Positions 51,521 to 59,597 of a stretch of 64,000 bases of DNA are shown piece after piece (the stretch's first letter is position 1; every line of letters starts with the position of its first letter). The notes beneath the pieces are model-generated. The model saw only the letters and a program-made list of their open reading frames with translations. It had not been told where the DNA came from and ran no database searches. A program made the position numbers and the translations under genes. The DNA comes from JAKRSE01 sp943369295 (GTDB lineage Bacteria > Armatimonadota > Fimbriimonadia > Fimbriimonadales > Fimbriimonadaceae): positions 686,831 to 750,830 of the forward strand of contig CALRMU020000003.1 in assembly GCA_943369295.1 (NCBI GenBank). The letters are read 5' to 3'.

Positions 51521-52666
51521 TTAGCGCTCGCTCAATGGAGTGTAGTGAACATCCGTCGGACCATCGTAAATGCAGGTCGGGCGGATGAGTCTGTTGTTGT
51601 CAAGCTGTTCGATAGCGTGGGCAGACCAGCCTGCGACTCGGGCAATGACGAAGATGGGGGTGTAAAGCTCAATCGGGATATCGAGCAGGTAGTAGGCGTA
51701 AGCAGAGGGGAAATCGACGTTGGGGTAGATGCCCTTCTCTTCGATCATGATCTTCTCGAGAATGTCGGCGATATCGCCCCACTTCGAGTTGTTCATCTTC
51801 TTGCCAAGATCCTTGCCGATCTTGGTCATGTAAAAGGCTCGAGAGTCGCCGTTCTTGTACTCTCTGTGGCCAAAGCCCATCACCTTCTTCTTGTTGGCCA
51901 GGGCATCTCTCAGCCAAGCCTCGGCATTCTCAGGGGTGCCGATTTCAAGAATCATGTTCATGGCTTCCTCGTTGGCGCCTCCGTGAAGAGGGCCCTTAAG
52001 GGTGCCAATGCCGCTGACGATGCCGCTGTAGAGGTCGCTGAGGGTGGCCACAGTGACTCGGTTGGCAAAGGTGCTGGCGTTAAAGGTGTGCTCGGCGTAG
52101 AGAATCAGCGAAGCATCCATCACCTTTTCGGTGTCAGGATCGGGCTTCACGCCGTTGAGCATGTACAAAAAGTTGGCGGCGGTTCGCAGCTCGGGGTCCG
52201 GAGCAACAAACTCCTGTCCCAGCTTGTGCCTCCAAAAGGCGCAGACAATTGTGCTGGCCTTGGCGACAATGCGGGTTGCCTTTCTAACGTTGGCGTCGTG
52301 GTCAGTGGCCCCGGCGTTGTAATCGGGGTCGAAAGGAGAAAGCAGCGAATAGCCCACTTTCAGGGCATCCATAGGATGCATGTGCTTGGGGCAAAGCTGA
52401 AGCGCCTTAAGAACTTCGTCAGGAATGTTCCTTTCGTCAGAAAGGGTCTTAACGAACTCGGCGTACTCCTTGCTGCTGGGAAGCCGGCCATGAATCAGAA
52501 GAAAAGCAGTCTCTTCAAAGGTGCTTTTCTCAGCCAGTTCATGAACATTGACTCCTCGGTAGACAAGGGTGCTGGTTGCACTGGTGATCTGGGCAACTTT
52601 GGTGATGCCCCCCACAATCCCTTCAAGACCGGGGCTGTAGTTCGGATGAGACTGCGCTGCACTCAT
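51521..52666 (-). CDS. gltA: Citrate synthase (type II/III, citrate/2-methylcitrate synthase family)
   Basis: A 381-aa citrate synthase, condensing oxaloacetate with acetyl-CoA. Active-site signatures are present: LHGGANEEAMNMI (first catalytic His), GFGHREYKNGDSRA (second His plus substrate Arg) and PNVDFPSAYAYYLL (catalytic Asp), then the C-terminal AHAIEQLDNNRLIRP. Length fits the short dimeric form found in Gram-positives and many other phyla. A 2-methylcitrate synthase is possible, but no prp genes are near. It is monocistronic, with a strong terminator. A long antisense frame over it is a shadow. Confidence 0.95.
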   Translation of the reverse strand: MSAAQSHPNYSPGLEGIVGGITKVAQITSATSTLVYRGVNVHELAEKSTFEETAFLLIHGRLPSSKEYAEFVKTLSDERNIPDEVLKALQLCPKHMHPMDALKVGYSLLSPFDPDYNAGATDHDANVRKATRIVAKASTIVCAFWRHKLGQEFVAPDPELRTAANFLYMLNGVKPDPDTEKVMDASLILYAEHTFNASTFANRVTVATLSDLYSGIVSGIGTLKGPLHGGANEEAMNMILEIGTPENAEAWLRDALANKKKVMGFGHREYKNGDSRAFYMTKIGKDLGKKMNNSKWGDIADILEKIMIEEKGIYPNVDFPSAYAYYLLDIPIELYTPIFVIARVAGWSAHAIEQLDNNRLIRPTCIYDGPTDVHYTPLSER

Positions 52667-52828
52667 GATGGCTAATTCCGCTTAGGGTCTACGGTGTCAT
52701 TCATCAAAAAGAGCCTGAAAAGGGACCCTTGCTTTTCACAAGGCGGCTTTCCCGACTCCTTTAACGAAACGTTGGTCTGCAGTGTACCAGTCGGCCCCAA
52801 TCGGGGTCCCCGGCTAGGACAAGCTGCC

Positions 52829-53419
52829 TTAACTCTGGGTTGTAAAGGTGAGGAAGAAGACTTTGAGAACTGGGCCTTCGTCATTGTCCCACTCGGGGTA
52901 CTCGGGTTCGAAGTCTGCGGCCAGTTCCTCTGGTGTTCCATGGTCATCGCCGGATGATCTCTTTTTCTTCTTCGACTTCTTGGGGGCCTCTTCTCCCTTA
53001 GCATGGACAAAGTCGTGACTGGCATGATTGATGTGGTAGGCCAGCTCTCTTCTCAGCTTCGCCTTGCCTTCAATCGTGCTAATCTCCTCCATCGTTTTGC
53101 TGGTGAGGATAGAAATGACTGTGTCATTGACAAAGGGCAGAATGGCTCCGCCTTTGCCGTGTCCATCGCCGGCGCTAGAAACCGTGGTTCCCTCAGCACA
53201 CTGAACCGTAATCTTGGTGCTCAGGTAGCCGCCGCCTTTCAGGTTCACCAAAAACTCGCCGACTTCTTCGGGATAGTGACCGAGGGCGATTTCAGGAACG
53301 GCTTTTTCTTCCTTCTTGCCGCCCATCATAAAAAAGCCGCCACCCCCAAGCACCAAAACGACCGCGATGATGACTGGCATCATGTTTTTCTTTTTCGGGG
53401 CTTCTTTGGCATCAGACAT
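52829..53419 (-). CDS. fliL: Flagellar basal-body protein FliL-like, orphan
   Basis: A 196-aa protein with a short cytoplasmic Lys-rich start, one membrane helix (MMPVIIAVVLVLGGGGFFMM), then a periplasmic FliL domain: GEFLVNLKGGGYLSTKITVQ, NDTVISILTSKTMEEISTIEGKAKLRRELAYHIN and a final strand VLKVFFLTFTTQS. FliL binds the stator and supports motor torque. Two low-complexity insertions stand out, including a Lys/Ser/Asp/Glu-rich stretch of ~45 residues (KKSKKKKRSSGDDHGTPEE) just before the last strand. No other flagellar gene is in the window. Confidence 0.85.
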   Translation of the reverse strand: MSDAKEAPKKKNMMPVIIAVVLVLGGGGFFMMGGKKEEKAVPEIALGHYPEEVGEFLVNLKGGGYLSTKITVQCAEGTTVSSAGDGHGKGGAILPFVNDTVISILTSKTMEEISTIEGKAKLRRELAYHINHASHDFVHAKGEEAPKKSKKKKRSSGDDHGTPEELAADFEPEYPEWDNDEGPVLKVFFLTFTTQS

Positions 53420-53510
53420 GGTTGGGTTCTCCCTTTGTCAAGTTTCATCATCGGAAACTTAAGGGCCGGTCCCCAGGTTTTCAGCCAGTCAATTCGCCGC
53501 AGGTCCTTTT

Positions 53511-54923
53511 TTATGCCCTCATAAAGACCTTCTGCTTGGTGGCCCAGGCAGCCAGGACCCCAATGGTCAGGGTCTGAAGCAGGCTGTAAACGGCAAGAAA
53601 CCAAGGGTTCCAGCCTTGACTCCCAATCCAGCCATCTATCCCGGTCAAGCGGACAAAGCTGAAAATGAAGTGAGTGATCAGCAGGTATCCCAAAAGAGGA
53701 TTGCTCCCGACCAGCGCCATGAAGCCGGGTGATTCCTTCGGAATCCTTTTTCGCCAAAGCTCCAAACCCTGGTGGAACAGAATCGCGAGTCCAGAAGTGA
53801 TCAAAAAGTAGCTGACTGTCGCGCTGTCTTTCCTTAAGTTCTCACCCCACTGGCTTATCATCAAGCCAAGAAAGATCAGGATGTTGGCGCTCGGCACCAC
53901 CTGCCAAAGCATGGACTCTTTCGGCAGAACGTAAGCCGCCCCGAAGGCAAGCATCAGCAGATAGCCAGCCAAAACAGCATCAGAACCTCGACCCGCCAAA
54001 ATCAGGCAGAGGGGCAGCAGGGCAAGGCAGAAAACCAAGACTCCTGCTTCCTTTTTTGTGAACTCAATCTTCCCCCCTTTGGCCAGCCAAATGCCATAAA
54101 GAATCCCCGGAATCACGATCAGCAGATACTTGTGGTAATCCAGCCTGGTCACCAAGGGGCTAAATGTCCACTGCAATGCAGGGTTAAAGGGCGGCCAATA
54201 CTTGATCAGGGGCCAAACAACAATCACCAGACAGCCGACAGCATAAGGAGCCCAGGCAAAGCGTCTTGAAGCCCAGTAGACCAGCCCGCCAGTAAAGCTG
54301 ACTCCAGCCAGAACCTTGATGATGATGTCTTGGTTCATGGGGTCCAGCTTTGTCGGGTCAGGGACAAGGGTGGAAGCGGCGACAATGATCCCCACGCCTA
54401 CCGCCTTTAGAACCCAGTTCACCTGCCAGCTCCAGCGAGATGAGTGAATGAAAAGCAGCAGAGTCCCTACAAAAAACCCCATTCCCAGCACCTGAATGAA
54501 AGATGTTTCTTTGCCATCCATCATCCCCGGCCTGGTGGCATGAACAAGATAAGCAAAGACGAGCAGCAGAGCCGATCGCTTAAAGAGTCCAAGAAGAGTC
54601 GCGTGCCAGGGCTCCCCTTCATCCAACCGCCTGCCCATTGCAAAGGGCATGGCCGCCCCCATAGAGAATAGAAAGAAGGGAAAAACGAGATCAACCCAGG
54701 TAATGCCGCTGATGCTCGGATCGAACTTCATATCCGGCGGGGGCACCTGGGCGTGATACATCCAGGGTGGAAGAGTTCCGTAAGGCAGAAGGCCGCTAAG
54801 AGCCATGCCGAGCAGCGCCCAGCCCCTCAGGGCATCCAAAGATTCCTGCCTTGGCGGTTTGGCCGCTGGTGCTGAATCGGCAGATTCTTTTTGCTGCACC
54901 GCAAAAACAGGCTGCTCTGCCAT
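53511..54923 (-). CDS. Membrane acyltransferase, HGSNAT/DUF5009 (NagX-like) family
   Basis: A 470-aa protein with about 11 membrane helices. The N-terminal signature ESLDALRGWALLGMALSGLLP and the DLVFPFFLFSMGAAMPFA segment with a following FKRSALLLVFAYL helix match the COG4299/DUF5009 family, related to human heparan-alpha-glucosaminide N-acetyltransferase. It probably acetylates a sugar across the inner membrane; the substrate is unknown. The ATG lies in the 3' arm of a perfect 14-bp inverted repeat and has no Shine-Dalgarno. Confidence 0.85.
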   Translation of the reverse strand: MAEQPVFAVQQKESADSAPAAKPPRQESLDALRGWALLGMALSGLLPYGTLPPWMYHAQVPPPDMKFDPSISGITWVDLVFPFFLFSMGAAMPFAMGRRLDEGEPWHATLLGLFKRSALLLVFAYLVHATRPGMMDGKETSFIQVLGMGFFVGTLLLFIHSSRWSWQVNWVLKAVGVGIIVAASTLVPDPTKLDPMNQDIIIKVLAGVSFTGGLVYWASRRFAWAPYAVGCLVIVVWPLIKYWPPFNPALQWTFSPLVTRLDYHKYLLIVIPGILYGIWLAKGGKIEFTKKEAGVLVFCLALLPLCLILAGRGSDAVLAGYLLMLAFGAAYVLPKESMLWQVVPSANILIFLGLMISQWGENLRKDSATVSYFLITSGLAILFHQGLELWRKRIPKESPGFMALVGSNPLLGYLLITHFIFSFVRLTGIDGWIGSQGWNPWFLAVYSLLQTLTIGVLAAWATKQKVFMRA

Positions 54924-54944
54924 AGATTAACTATGGCAGAGCAG
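54912..54944 (-). promoter_or_regulatory. Perfect 14-bp inverted repeat spanning the acyltransferase start codon
   Basis: CTGCTCTGCCATAG and CTATGGCAGAGCAG flank an ATTAA/TTAAT centre. Read on the minus strand, the second arm contains the start codon and codons 2-4, and CATAGT in the first arm resembles a -10 six bases before the ATG. It could be an operator or an mRNA hairpin hiding the start. Confidence 0.75.
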
Positions 54945-54977
54945 GATGAACAGATACTTCGTTAGCGAACGCTTACC

Positions 54978-55886
54978 TTAGCCTTCCCAGTCCCAGGCAA
55001 AAACGCCTTCGGCAGTAAAGGTGTACTGTCGAACGTCGGAGCCGGTAAGGGTAGATGTGAAGACTTCAGCCTTCCCGCTCACAAGTCTTGCAAACATGAT
55101 TCTCGTGCCAGAAGGAGAGATCTTGGGTCCCCAGCCCTCCGTCATCTTGGCGGGGGTTCCACCGGTAGAGCTGATTCTCATGCAGCTCTCCACGTCGCCA
55201 TCAACAGAAGTGAAGAACAACTCGCTGCTTCCGTTCCAGCTGACACTGGGACGATCTGCCTGATGACGGTGCACCAAGGTCGGTGCTCCACCAGCGGCTG
55301 GCATGGTGTAGATCACATGAGTTCTGCCGCCCTCTGCCCTCAAGAAGGCAATGGTATTGCCGTTCTTAGAAACAGCAGGAAGCTTGTCATCAACCGCGTT
55401 GTCTGTCAACTGGGCAAAGTTTGTTCCGTCCAGGTTCATGGCCACGATTTCAGAATCAGTTCCGCCAACAAACTTGTTCCAGACCAGTCGGTTGTTGCTG
55501 ATCCAGGCCGGGCTGACATCAATCGTCGAGTCCGTGGTCAGCCTCTGAAGAGTTGAAGGCTGATTAACGGTCATCACGTAGAGCTCGTCCGACCCGCTGC
55601 GGTTCGAGATGAAAGCAATCTTGGATGCATCCGGGCTGAGAGCGGGCATTTCGTTTCGAGCAGTGCTGGATTCTGCCTGCTGAAGAAAGGCGTTGGTCTT
55701 AATGTCGTGGACCCAAACCCTGGGTCGGCCACCCACAGTATCACTGACTGCAGTGCGCTCGCCGATTGCTCCACCGCCGCCACCGCCGCCGCCGCCGCCA
55801 GAACTCGTTCCTCCTCCGCTGCCGCCGCAGCCGAGGATCAAAGCAAAAGCTGCTGCCACTGTTCCAAGCGCGAAAACCTGTTTCAT
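54978..55886 (-). CDS. Lipoprotein with TolB-like beta-propeller
   Basis: A 302-aa exported lipoprotein: signal MKQVFALGTVAAAFALILGCGG with lipobox LILGC (Cys20), then a Gly/Ser linker with a run of about ten glycines. WD40-like PD40 blades follow (NEMPALSPDASKIAFISNRSGSDELYVM; SPAWISNNRLVWNKF; PAVSKNGNTIAFLRAEGGRTHVI; GWGPKISPSGTRIMFAR). It resembles the propeller of TolB without the N-terminal TolB domain, so a scaffold or binding role in the envelope is likely; the partner is unknown. Confidence 0.85.
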   Translation of the reverse strand: MKQVFALGTVAAAFALILGCGGSGGGTSSGGGGGGGGGGAIGERTAVSDTVGGRPRVWVHDIKTNAFLQQAESSTARNEMPALSPDASKIAFISNRSGSDELYVMTVNQPSTLQRLTTDSTIDVSPAWISNNRLVWNKFVGGTDSEIVAMNLDGTNFAQLTDNAVDDKLPAVSKNGNTIAFLRAEGGRTHVIYTMPAAGGAPTLVHRHQADRPSVSWNGSSELFFTSVDGDVESCMRISSTGGTPAKMTEGWGPKISPSGTRIMFARLVSGKAEVFTSTLTGSDVRQYTFTAEGVFAWDWEG

Positions 55887-55971
55887 CTGACTGACTCTAA
55901 CGCAAACACCGTGCCACTCCTATCCCAAAGGTCCAATTCTTCAGAATCCTGAACTTGAATTAGAGAATTGT

Positions 55972-55992
55972 GCCGGGACCTGAGGCCCCGGC
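55972..55992 (-). terminator. Possible terminator of the DUF1385 gene
   Basis: GCCGGG and CCCGGC pair around a short loop seven bases after the stop. The downstream minus-strand sequence (ACAATTCTC) has no real T-tract, so termination is uncertain. Confidence 0.4.
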
Positions 55993-55998
55993 CACCTT

Positions 55999-57099
55999 CT
56001 AGTGTGCTGCCGCGAGAGCTTCTCTGCGAAGCTTGGCCTCATTGGCCACAGCCTCAACATCAGAATTCATCAATTCGCCGCCGGCTTCTGCCGTCTCCAC
56101 CGCTCTCAACGATTCGATGGCGACTTCGGCATGCTTAGCTTCTGGCTCCTCGGTGGTGATGACCTGAGTCCACATTCCGGGAGTGAGAATGTAAGTCAAA
56201 AATCTCTTGTCTTTAGCTCGTCCCGCCGCTCTGATGATTTCGTAGCTGATTCCAGCCACAACAGGAAGAACCGCCATGCGGACGAGGATTCTTGTCACAA
56301 GGGTCACCCATGCCGGGGCGCCTTCTGGAACAAAAAGATCTCGCGGAAGGGGAATGAAGACCAGAAATCCGACCAGCACCACCATGATGGCGAAGTTGGT
56401 GCCGCATCTAAGATGAAACCGTGAGTTTGCAAGGCAGTTGTCTGGCGTCAGTTCCTGCCCTTTCTCCATCGCGTTGATGGCAGCGTGCTCTGCGCCATGG
56501 TAGCGAAAGACGTCAAGAATCGCAGGAATTCGACGGATCAAAAAGAGGTAGCCAATGAACATGGCCAGCTTGACCGTCTCGGCAACCGCATTTGTCCAGG
56601 TGTTGCTGAACTTAAAGATGGACTGAGTCCACTGAGCGAGCCCCTCGGGGCCGAAATCGAAAATCGTGACGCTCAAGGCAAGCGATACGACGACCGTGAC
56701 TCCGATCATCACCTTTTCAATCTGCTTGCGCTTTTCAGGTGTCTGAGCGTCGTACCAGTTCTCAAACTTTGACTTCTTAACTGGAGACTTTTTGGCGGCT
56801 TCTTCGCTGCCTTCTAGCGGCTGAAACCTCTCGTCTGCGGCAATCTCGCCAGCAAACCGCATGGCTCGGTTGCCAAGCAGCATGGTATCCAGCAGAGCAA
56901 GAGTTCCCCGAAGGAAGGGGAGCATGAGCCACTTTTGGCGAAAGATCCAAAGCTTCTCAATCGGCTCGGTCTTAACCAGAATTTCACCCGAGGGGGCGCG
57001 CACCGCAACAGACCAGAACTTGGGTGACCTCATCATCACCCCTTCCAGCACGGCCATGCCGCCAAATTGGAAGCCTTGAGGCTTATCCGCCATTGGCAT
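55999..57099 (-). CDS. DUF1385 family membrane protein (YqhQ-like)
   Basis: A 366-aa protein with the family signature FQFGGMAVLEGVMMRSPKFWSVAVR near the N-terminus, about four to five membrane helices in the second half, the motif ILDVFRYHGAEHAAINAMEKGQELTPDNC and NSRFHLRCGTNF. The histidines and cysteines in the latter motifs suggest metal binding. Function is unknown; B. subtilis YqhQ belongs to this family. ATG 57099 has AAGGG seven bases upstream. The C-terminal ~50 residues are acidic and Ala-rich. Confidence 0.92.
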   Translation of the reverse strand: MPMADKPQGFQFGGMAVLEGVMMRSPKFWSVAVRAPSGEILVKTEPIEKLWIFRQKWLMLPFLRGTLALLDTMLLGNRAMRFAGEIAADERFQPLEGSEEAAKKSPVKKSKFENWYDAQTPEKRKQIEKVMIGVTVVVSLALSVTIFDFGPEGLAQWTQSIFKFSNTWTNAVAETVKLAMFIGYLFLIRRIPAILDVFRYHGAEHAAINAMEKGQELTPDNCLANSRFHLRCGTNFAIMVVLVGFLVFIPLPRDLFVPEGAPAWVTLVTRILVRMAVLPVVAGISYEIIRAAGRAKDKRFLTYILTPGMWTQVITTEEPEAKHAEVAIESLRAVETAEAGGELMNSDVEAVANEAKLRREALAAAH

Positions 57100-57244
57100 G
57101 ACTTTACCCTTGGCAGATCATTCTTCTCCGTCTAGGCTGCTTAGACTAAAGACCACCGGGCCCCATATCGCCTCAGACAGAACTCCAGCACGGCATCGTC
57201 GTCTTACTTGGCAGGCAGTGACAGCCTAAATCAAAGGGGCCGCA

Positions 57245-57421
57245 ATGGACCTTGAAACAATGCATCTGGAACTCACCCCCGAGGAGGCTAACAGACTTCT
57301 GTGCCTCTGCCTCGTGAGCCCTGGACAGCTTGACAAGGATGCCGAAACAGCCATGCGTAAACTGGCTCAGTACATTCGCAGTCAGGATCGAATTCGGAAG
57401 GAAAAGTCTGGCGAGAACTGA
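57245..57421 (+). CDS. Small 58-aa protein of unknown function
   Basis: A short frame starting ATG 57245, with AAGGGG five bases upstream. The product (MDLETMHLELTPEEANRLL ... LAQYIRSQDRIRKEKSGEN) is mostly helical, with a TPEEANRLL segment resembling small regulatory or DUF-type helical proteins. No family was identified. It lies alone between the divergent DUF1385 gene and the Nif3-like gene. The good ribosome-binding site and protein-like composition support it. Confidence 0.55.
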   Translation: MDLETMHLELTPEEANRLLCLCLVSPGQLDKDAETAMRKLAQYIRSQDRIRKEKSGEN

Positions 57422-57512
57422 AATCAACCAGTGTGGATTCTGTTCTGAGCCGTCCGGCAGGAAGTCTGACTTCGCCTCCTTCATTCTTCATTCATCATTG
57501 CCCCAAACCAGG

Positions 57513-57518
57513 TAGCTT
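57513..57518 (+). promoter_or_regulatory. -10-like TAGCTT upstream of the Nif3-like gene
   Basis: TAGCTT ends six bases before ATG 57525. The gap (GAAGGC) gives at best a poor Shine-Dalgarno, too close to the ATG. Confidence 0.4.
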
Positions 57519-57524
57519 GAAGGC

Positions 57525-58649
57525 ATGACTTTCAACGACCTCCTCAAAGACCTGGATGTCATTGCTCCTTTTCACCTAGCCCAAGGCTGGGATAGGGTTG
57601 GAGCGATGACGGGCCGCGGATCGCAGGAGGTCCGAAAGGTCTTGGTGAGCCTCGATGCCAGCCCTGGTGCTCTGCATTACGCCATCGAGTCCGGCTGCCA
57701 TGCTTGGGTCACCCACCACCCTCTCATCTGGGACCCCATCAAATCTTTGGCCGACACACACGATTCTGATCAAGCATCCAAGTCACGGCTTAAGCTGCTG
57801 CTGAGGTGCGTTGAAGCCGGAGTGGCTGTGGCTTCCTGCCACACAAACTGGGATTCAGCTGAGGGAGGGGTCAATGATGCTCTCGCCTCGCTTCTCAACC
57901 TGAACGTGACTGAAAGGTTCGGCCCAGGTGTGCCAGAGGAGAGGCTGAAAATGGCGATCACCCTCCCCGCAGACTGCCTTGATGTCGTGATCGAAGCCGC
58001 TTCAGATGCTGGCGCAGGAGAGATTGGCCTCTATGATCAATGCTCCTTCTCCTGGCCAGGAACAGGCACTTTTCTTCCCTTGCCCGGCTCCGACCCTTCT
58101 GCGGGTGAAATCGGCCTGCTTTCCCGAGAGCCCGAGATTCGCCTCGAAATGGTTCTGCCCGCCCGGATTCAAGCAAAAGTAGAAGCTGCTGTCCGAGCTG
58201 TTCACCCTTACGAAGAGCCTGCCTTCGATTGGCTGGTCTGCCAGACCGAGACGATCGGTCAGCTCGGGGTCATTGCCGAAACATCTGAACCACAGAACTT
58301 CGAAGCTTTCTGCCTTCACCTCCAGACAAGCCTACAGTCACCCCTCCGCATCTACGGCAGACCAGATTCAATGGTCGAACGAGTCGCCCTGGTAGGGGGA
58401 GCAGGCGGAGGATTCTGGCCTCAGGCTAAGGGACAAAGCCAGCTTCTCATCACAGGAGAGGTCCGCCAATCGGACGCTCTTGAAGCCGCTGAATCTGGCT
58501 TCTGCCTGATCGAAGCCGGCCACTATGCCACCGAGCAGCCAGGCATGAGAGCCATGACCGATGCCTTGATTCAAAGAGGCTGGGATGCCGAGCTCTACGT
58601 TCCTCATCCTGGCGACAACGGACGCCCTTATTTGCTGCAGTTAGCATAA
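57525..58649 (+). CDS. Nif3-like dinuclear metal-centre protein (YqfO type)
   Basis: A 374-aa Nif3 family protein. The two Nif3 halves carry the metal ligands: HHPLIWDPIKSL and SCHTNWDSAEGGVNDALA in the first part, and GHYATEQPGMRAMTDAL near the C-terminus. The ~120-residue insert between them (KMAITLPADCLDVVIEAASDAGAGEIGLYDQCSF ... VHPYEEPAFD) is the PII/CutA-like domain of YqfO-type members, explaining the length. Sometimes annotated GTP cyclohydrolase I type 2, but the true activity is unsettled. Cytoplasmic. Confidence 0.93.
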   Translation: MTFNDLLKDLDVIAPFHLAQGWDRVGAMTGRGSQEVRKVLVSLDASPGALHYAIESGCHAWVTHHPLIWDPIKSLADTHDSDQASKSRLKLLLRCVEAGVAVASCHTNWDSAEGGVNDALASLLNLNVTERFGPGVPEERLKMAITLPADCLDVVIEAASDAGAGEIGLYDQCSFSWPGTGTFLPLPGSDPSAGEIGLLSREPEIRLEMVLPARIQAKVEAAVRAVHPYEEPAFDWLVCQTETIGQLGVIAETSEPQNFEAFCLHLQTSLQSPLRIYGRPDSMVERVALVGGAGGGFWPQAKGQSQLLITGEVRQSDALEAAESGFCLIEAGHYATEQPGMRAMTDALIQRGWDAELYVPHPGDNGRPYLLQLA

Positions 58650-58694
58650 AGCAGCATTGCTGAGTAAGATGAAATTGGCAGAGGTGCCACAGCC

Positions 58695-59459
58695 ATGACA
58701 ATGCAGCGTCCCGGTTTCGGAATTCAGCTCTACACCGTTCGTGATGAGCTCAAAAACGACTTCTTCGGCACCATTCGGCAGCTGGCCGATATGGGCTACG
58801 AAGGAATCGAAGGAGGAATCTACGAAGGGGACCAGCTCAAGGGCTTGGTCGATCTTCTCGCCGAGAAGAACATCGCCTACGCAGGCGGCATGACCATGAT
58901 GTCGGACTTCGAGTCACGTCTGGATCAGATTCTGGAATCAACTTCAACCCTGGGCAGCAACACGGTTCTCTGCCCTTGGATTCTTGAAGAAGAGCGCCAG
59001 AACCTCGAAGACTGGAAGAAGATCGCAGCCAGGAAGCAGAAAATCGGAGAAGCATGCCGCGATGCCGGGTTCAAGTACCTTTATCACATCCACGGTTTTG
59101 AATTCACCGATCTGGGCGATGGAACAACTGGAATGGACGTGATCTTCGATGAGACCGATGACGCAGTTGGCTTCGAGATCGACATCTACTGGGCTTACCA
59201 TGCGGGACAAGACCCCGTGGCTCTGTACAAAAAGATGCTGGACCGCACTCCCTTCCTCCACCTCAAAGACATGATCAAAAACCCTGATCCTGTTGATGTT
59301 GAAGTAGGCAGCGGAATCGTCCCTGTGAAAGAAGTGGTGGATATTGCCATGGCCAGCGGCTGTGAATGGATGCTGATTGAACAGGAGATGTTCGATAAGC
59401 CTCCGCTGGAAGCAGCCCGCATCAGCCACGACCAAGTTCGAGCCATGATGGGCGGCTAG
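58695..59459 (+). CDS. Sugar phosphate isomerase/epimerase-like TIM barrel
   Basis: A 254-aa protein of the xylose-isomerase-like AP-endonuclease-2 fold. GFGIQLYTVRDELKNDFFGTIRQLADMGYEGIEGG is the usual opening, FEIDIYWAYHAGQDPVALYKKMLDRTPFLHLKDM supplies metal-binding residues (Asp, His), and the end has MLIEQEMFDKPPLEAARIS. It may isomerise or epimerise sugars or inositol derivatives; the substrate is unknown. GAGGTG lies nine bases before the ATG. It starts 45 bases after the Nif3-like stop and may be co-transcribed with it. Confidence 0.9.
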   Translation: MTMQRPGFGIQLYTVRDELKNDFFGTIRQLADMGYEGIEGGIYEGDQLKGLVDLLAEKNIAYAGGMTMMSDFESRLDQILESTSTLGSNTVLCPWILEEERQNLEDWKKIAARKQKIGEACRDAGFKYLYHIHGFEFTDLGDGTTGMDVIFDETDDAVGFEIDIYWAYHAGQDPVALYKKMLDRTPFLHLKDMIKNPDPVDVEVGSGIVPVKEVVDIAMASGCEWMLIEQEMFDKPPLEAARISHDQVRAMMGG

Positions 59460-59597
59460 GCCACTCTCCCTAAGGGAGCGAGTTGGGGTCAAAAACTTCA
59501 TGTTTTCCTTGAGGTTTTCGGCCCCTTCAGGTTCATTGGCTTGAACATTGCAGGATGACCATAGGGTCCAACAGTTGGCCCTCTTCTGGGTCGTCTT

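Noticed and set aside
51545..52675. 376-codon open frame antisense to citrate synthase
   Set aside because: Its product shows no family and is a shadow of gltA, whose catalytic motifs are intact on the other strand.
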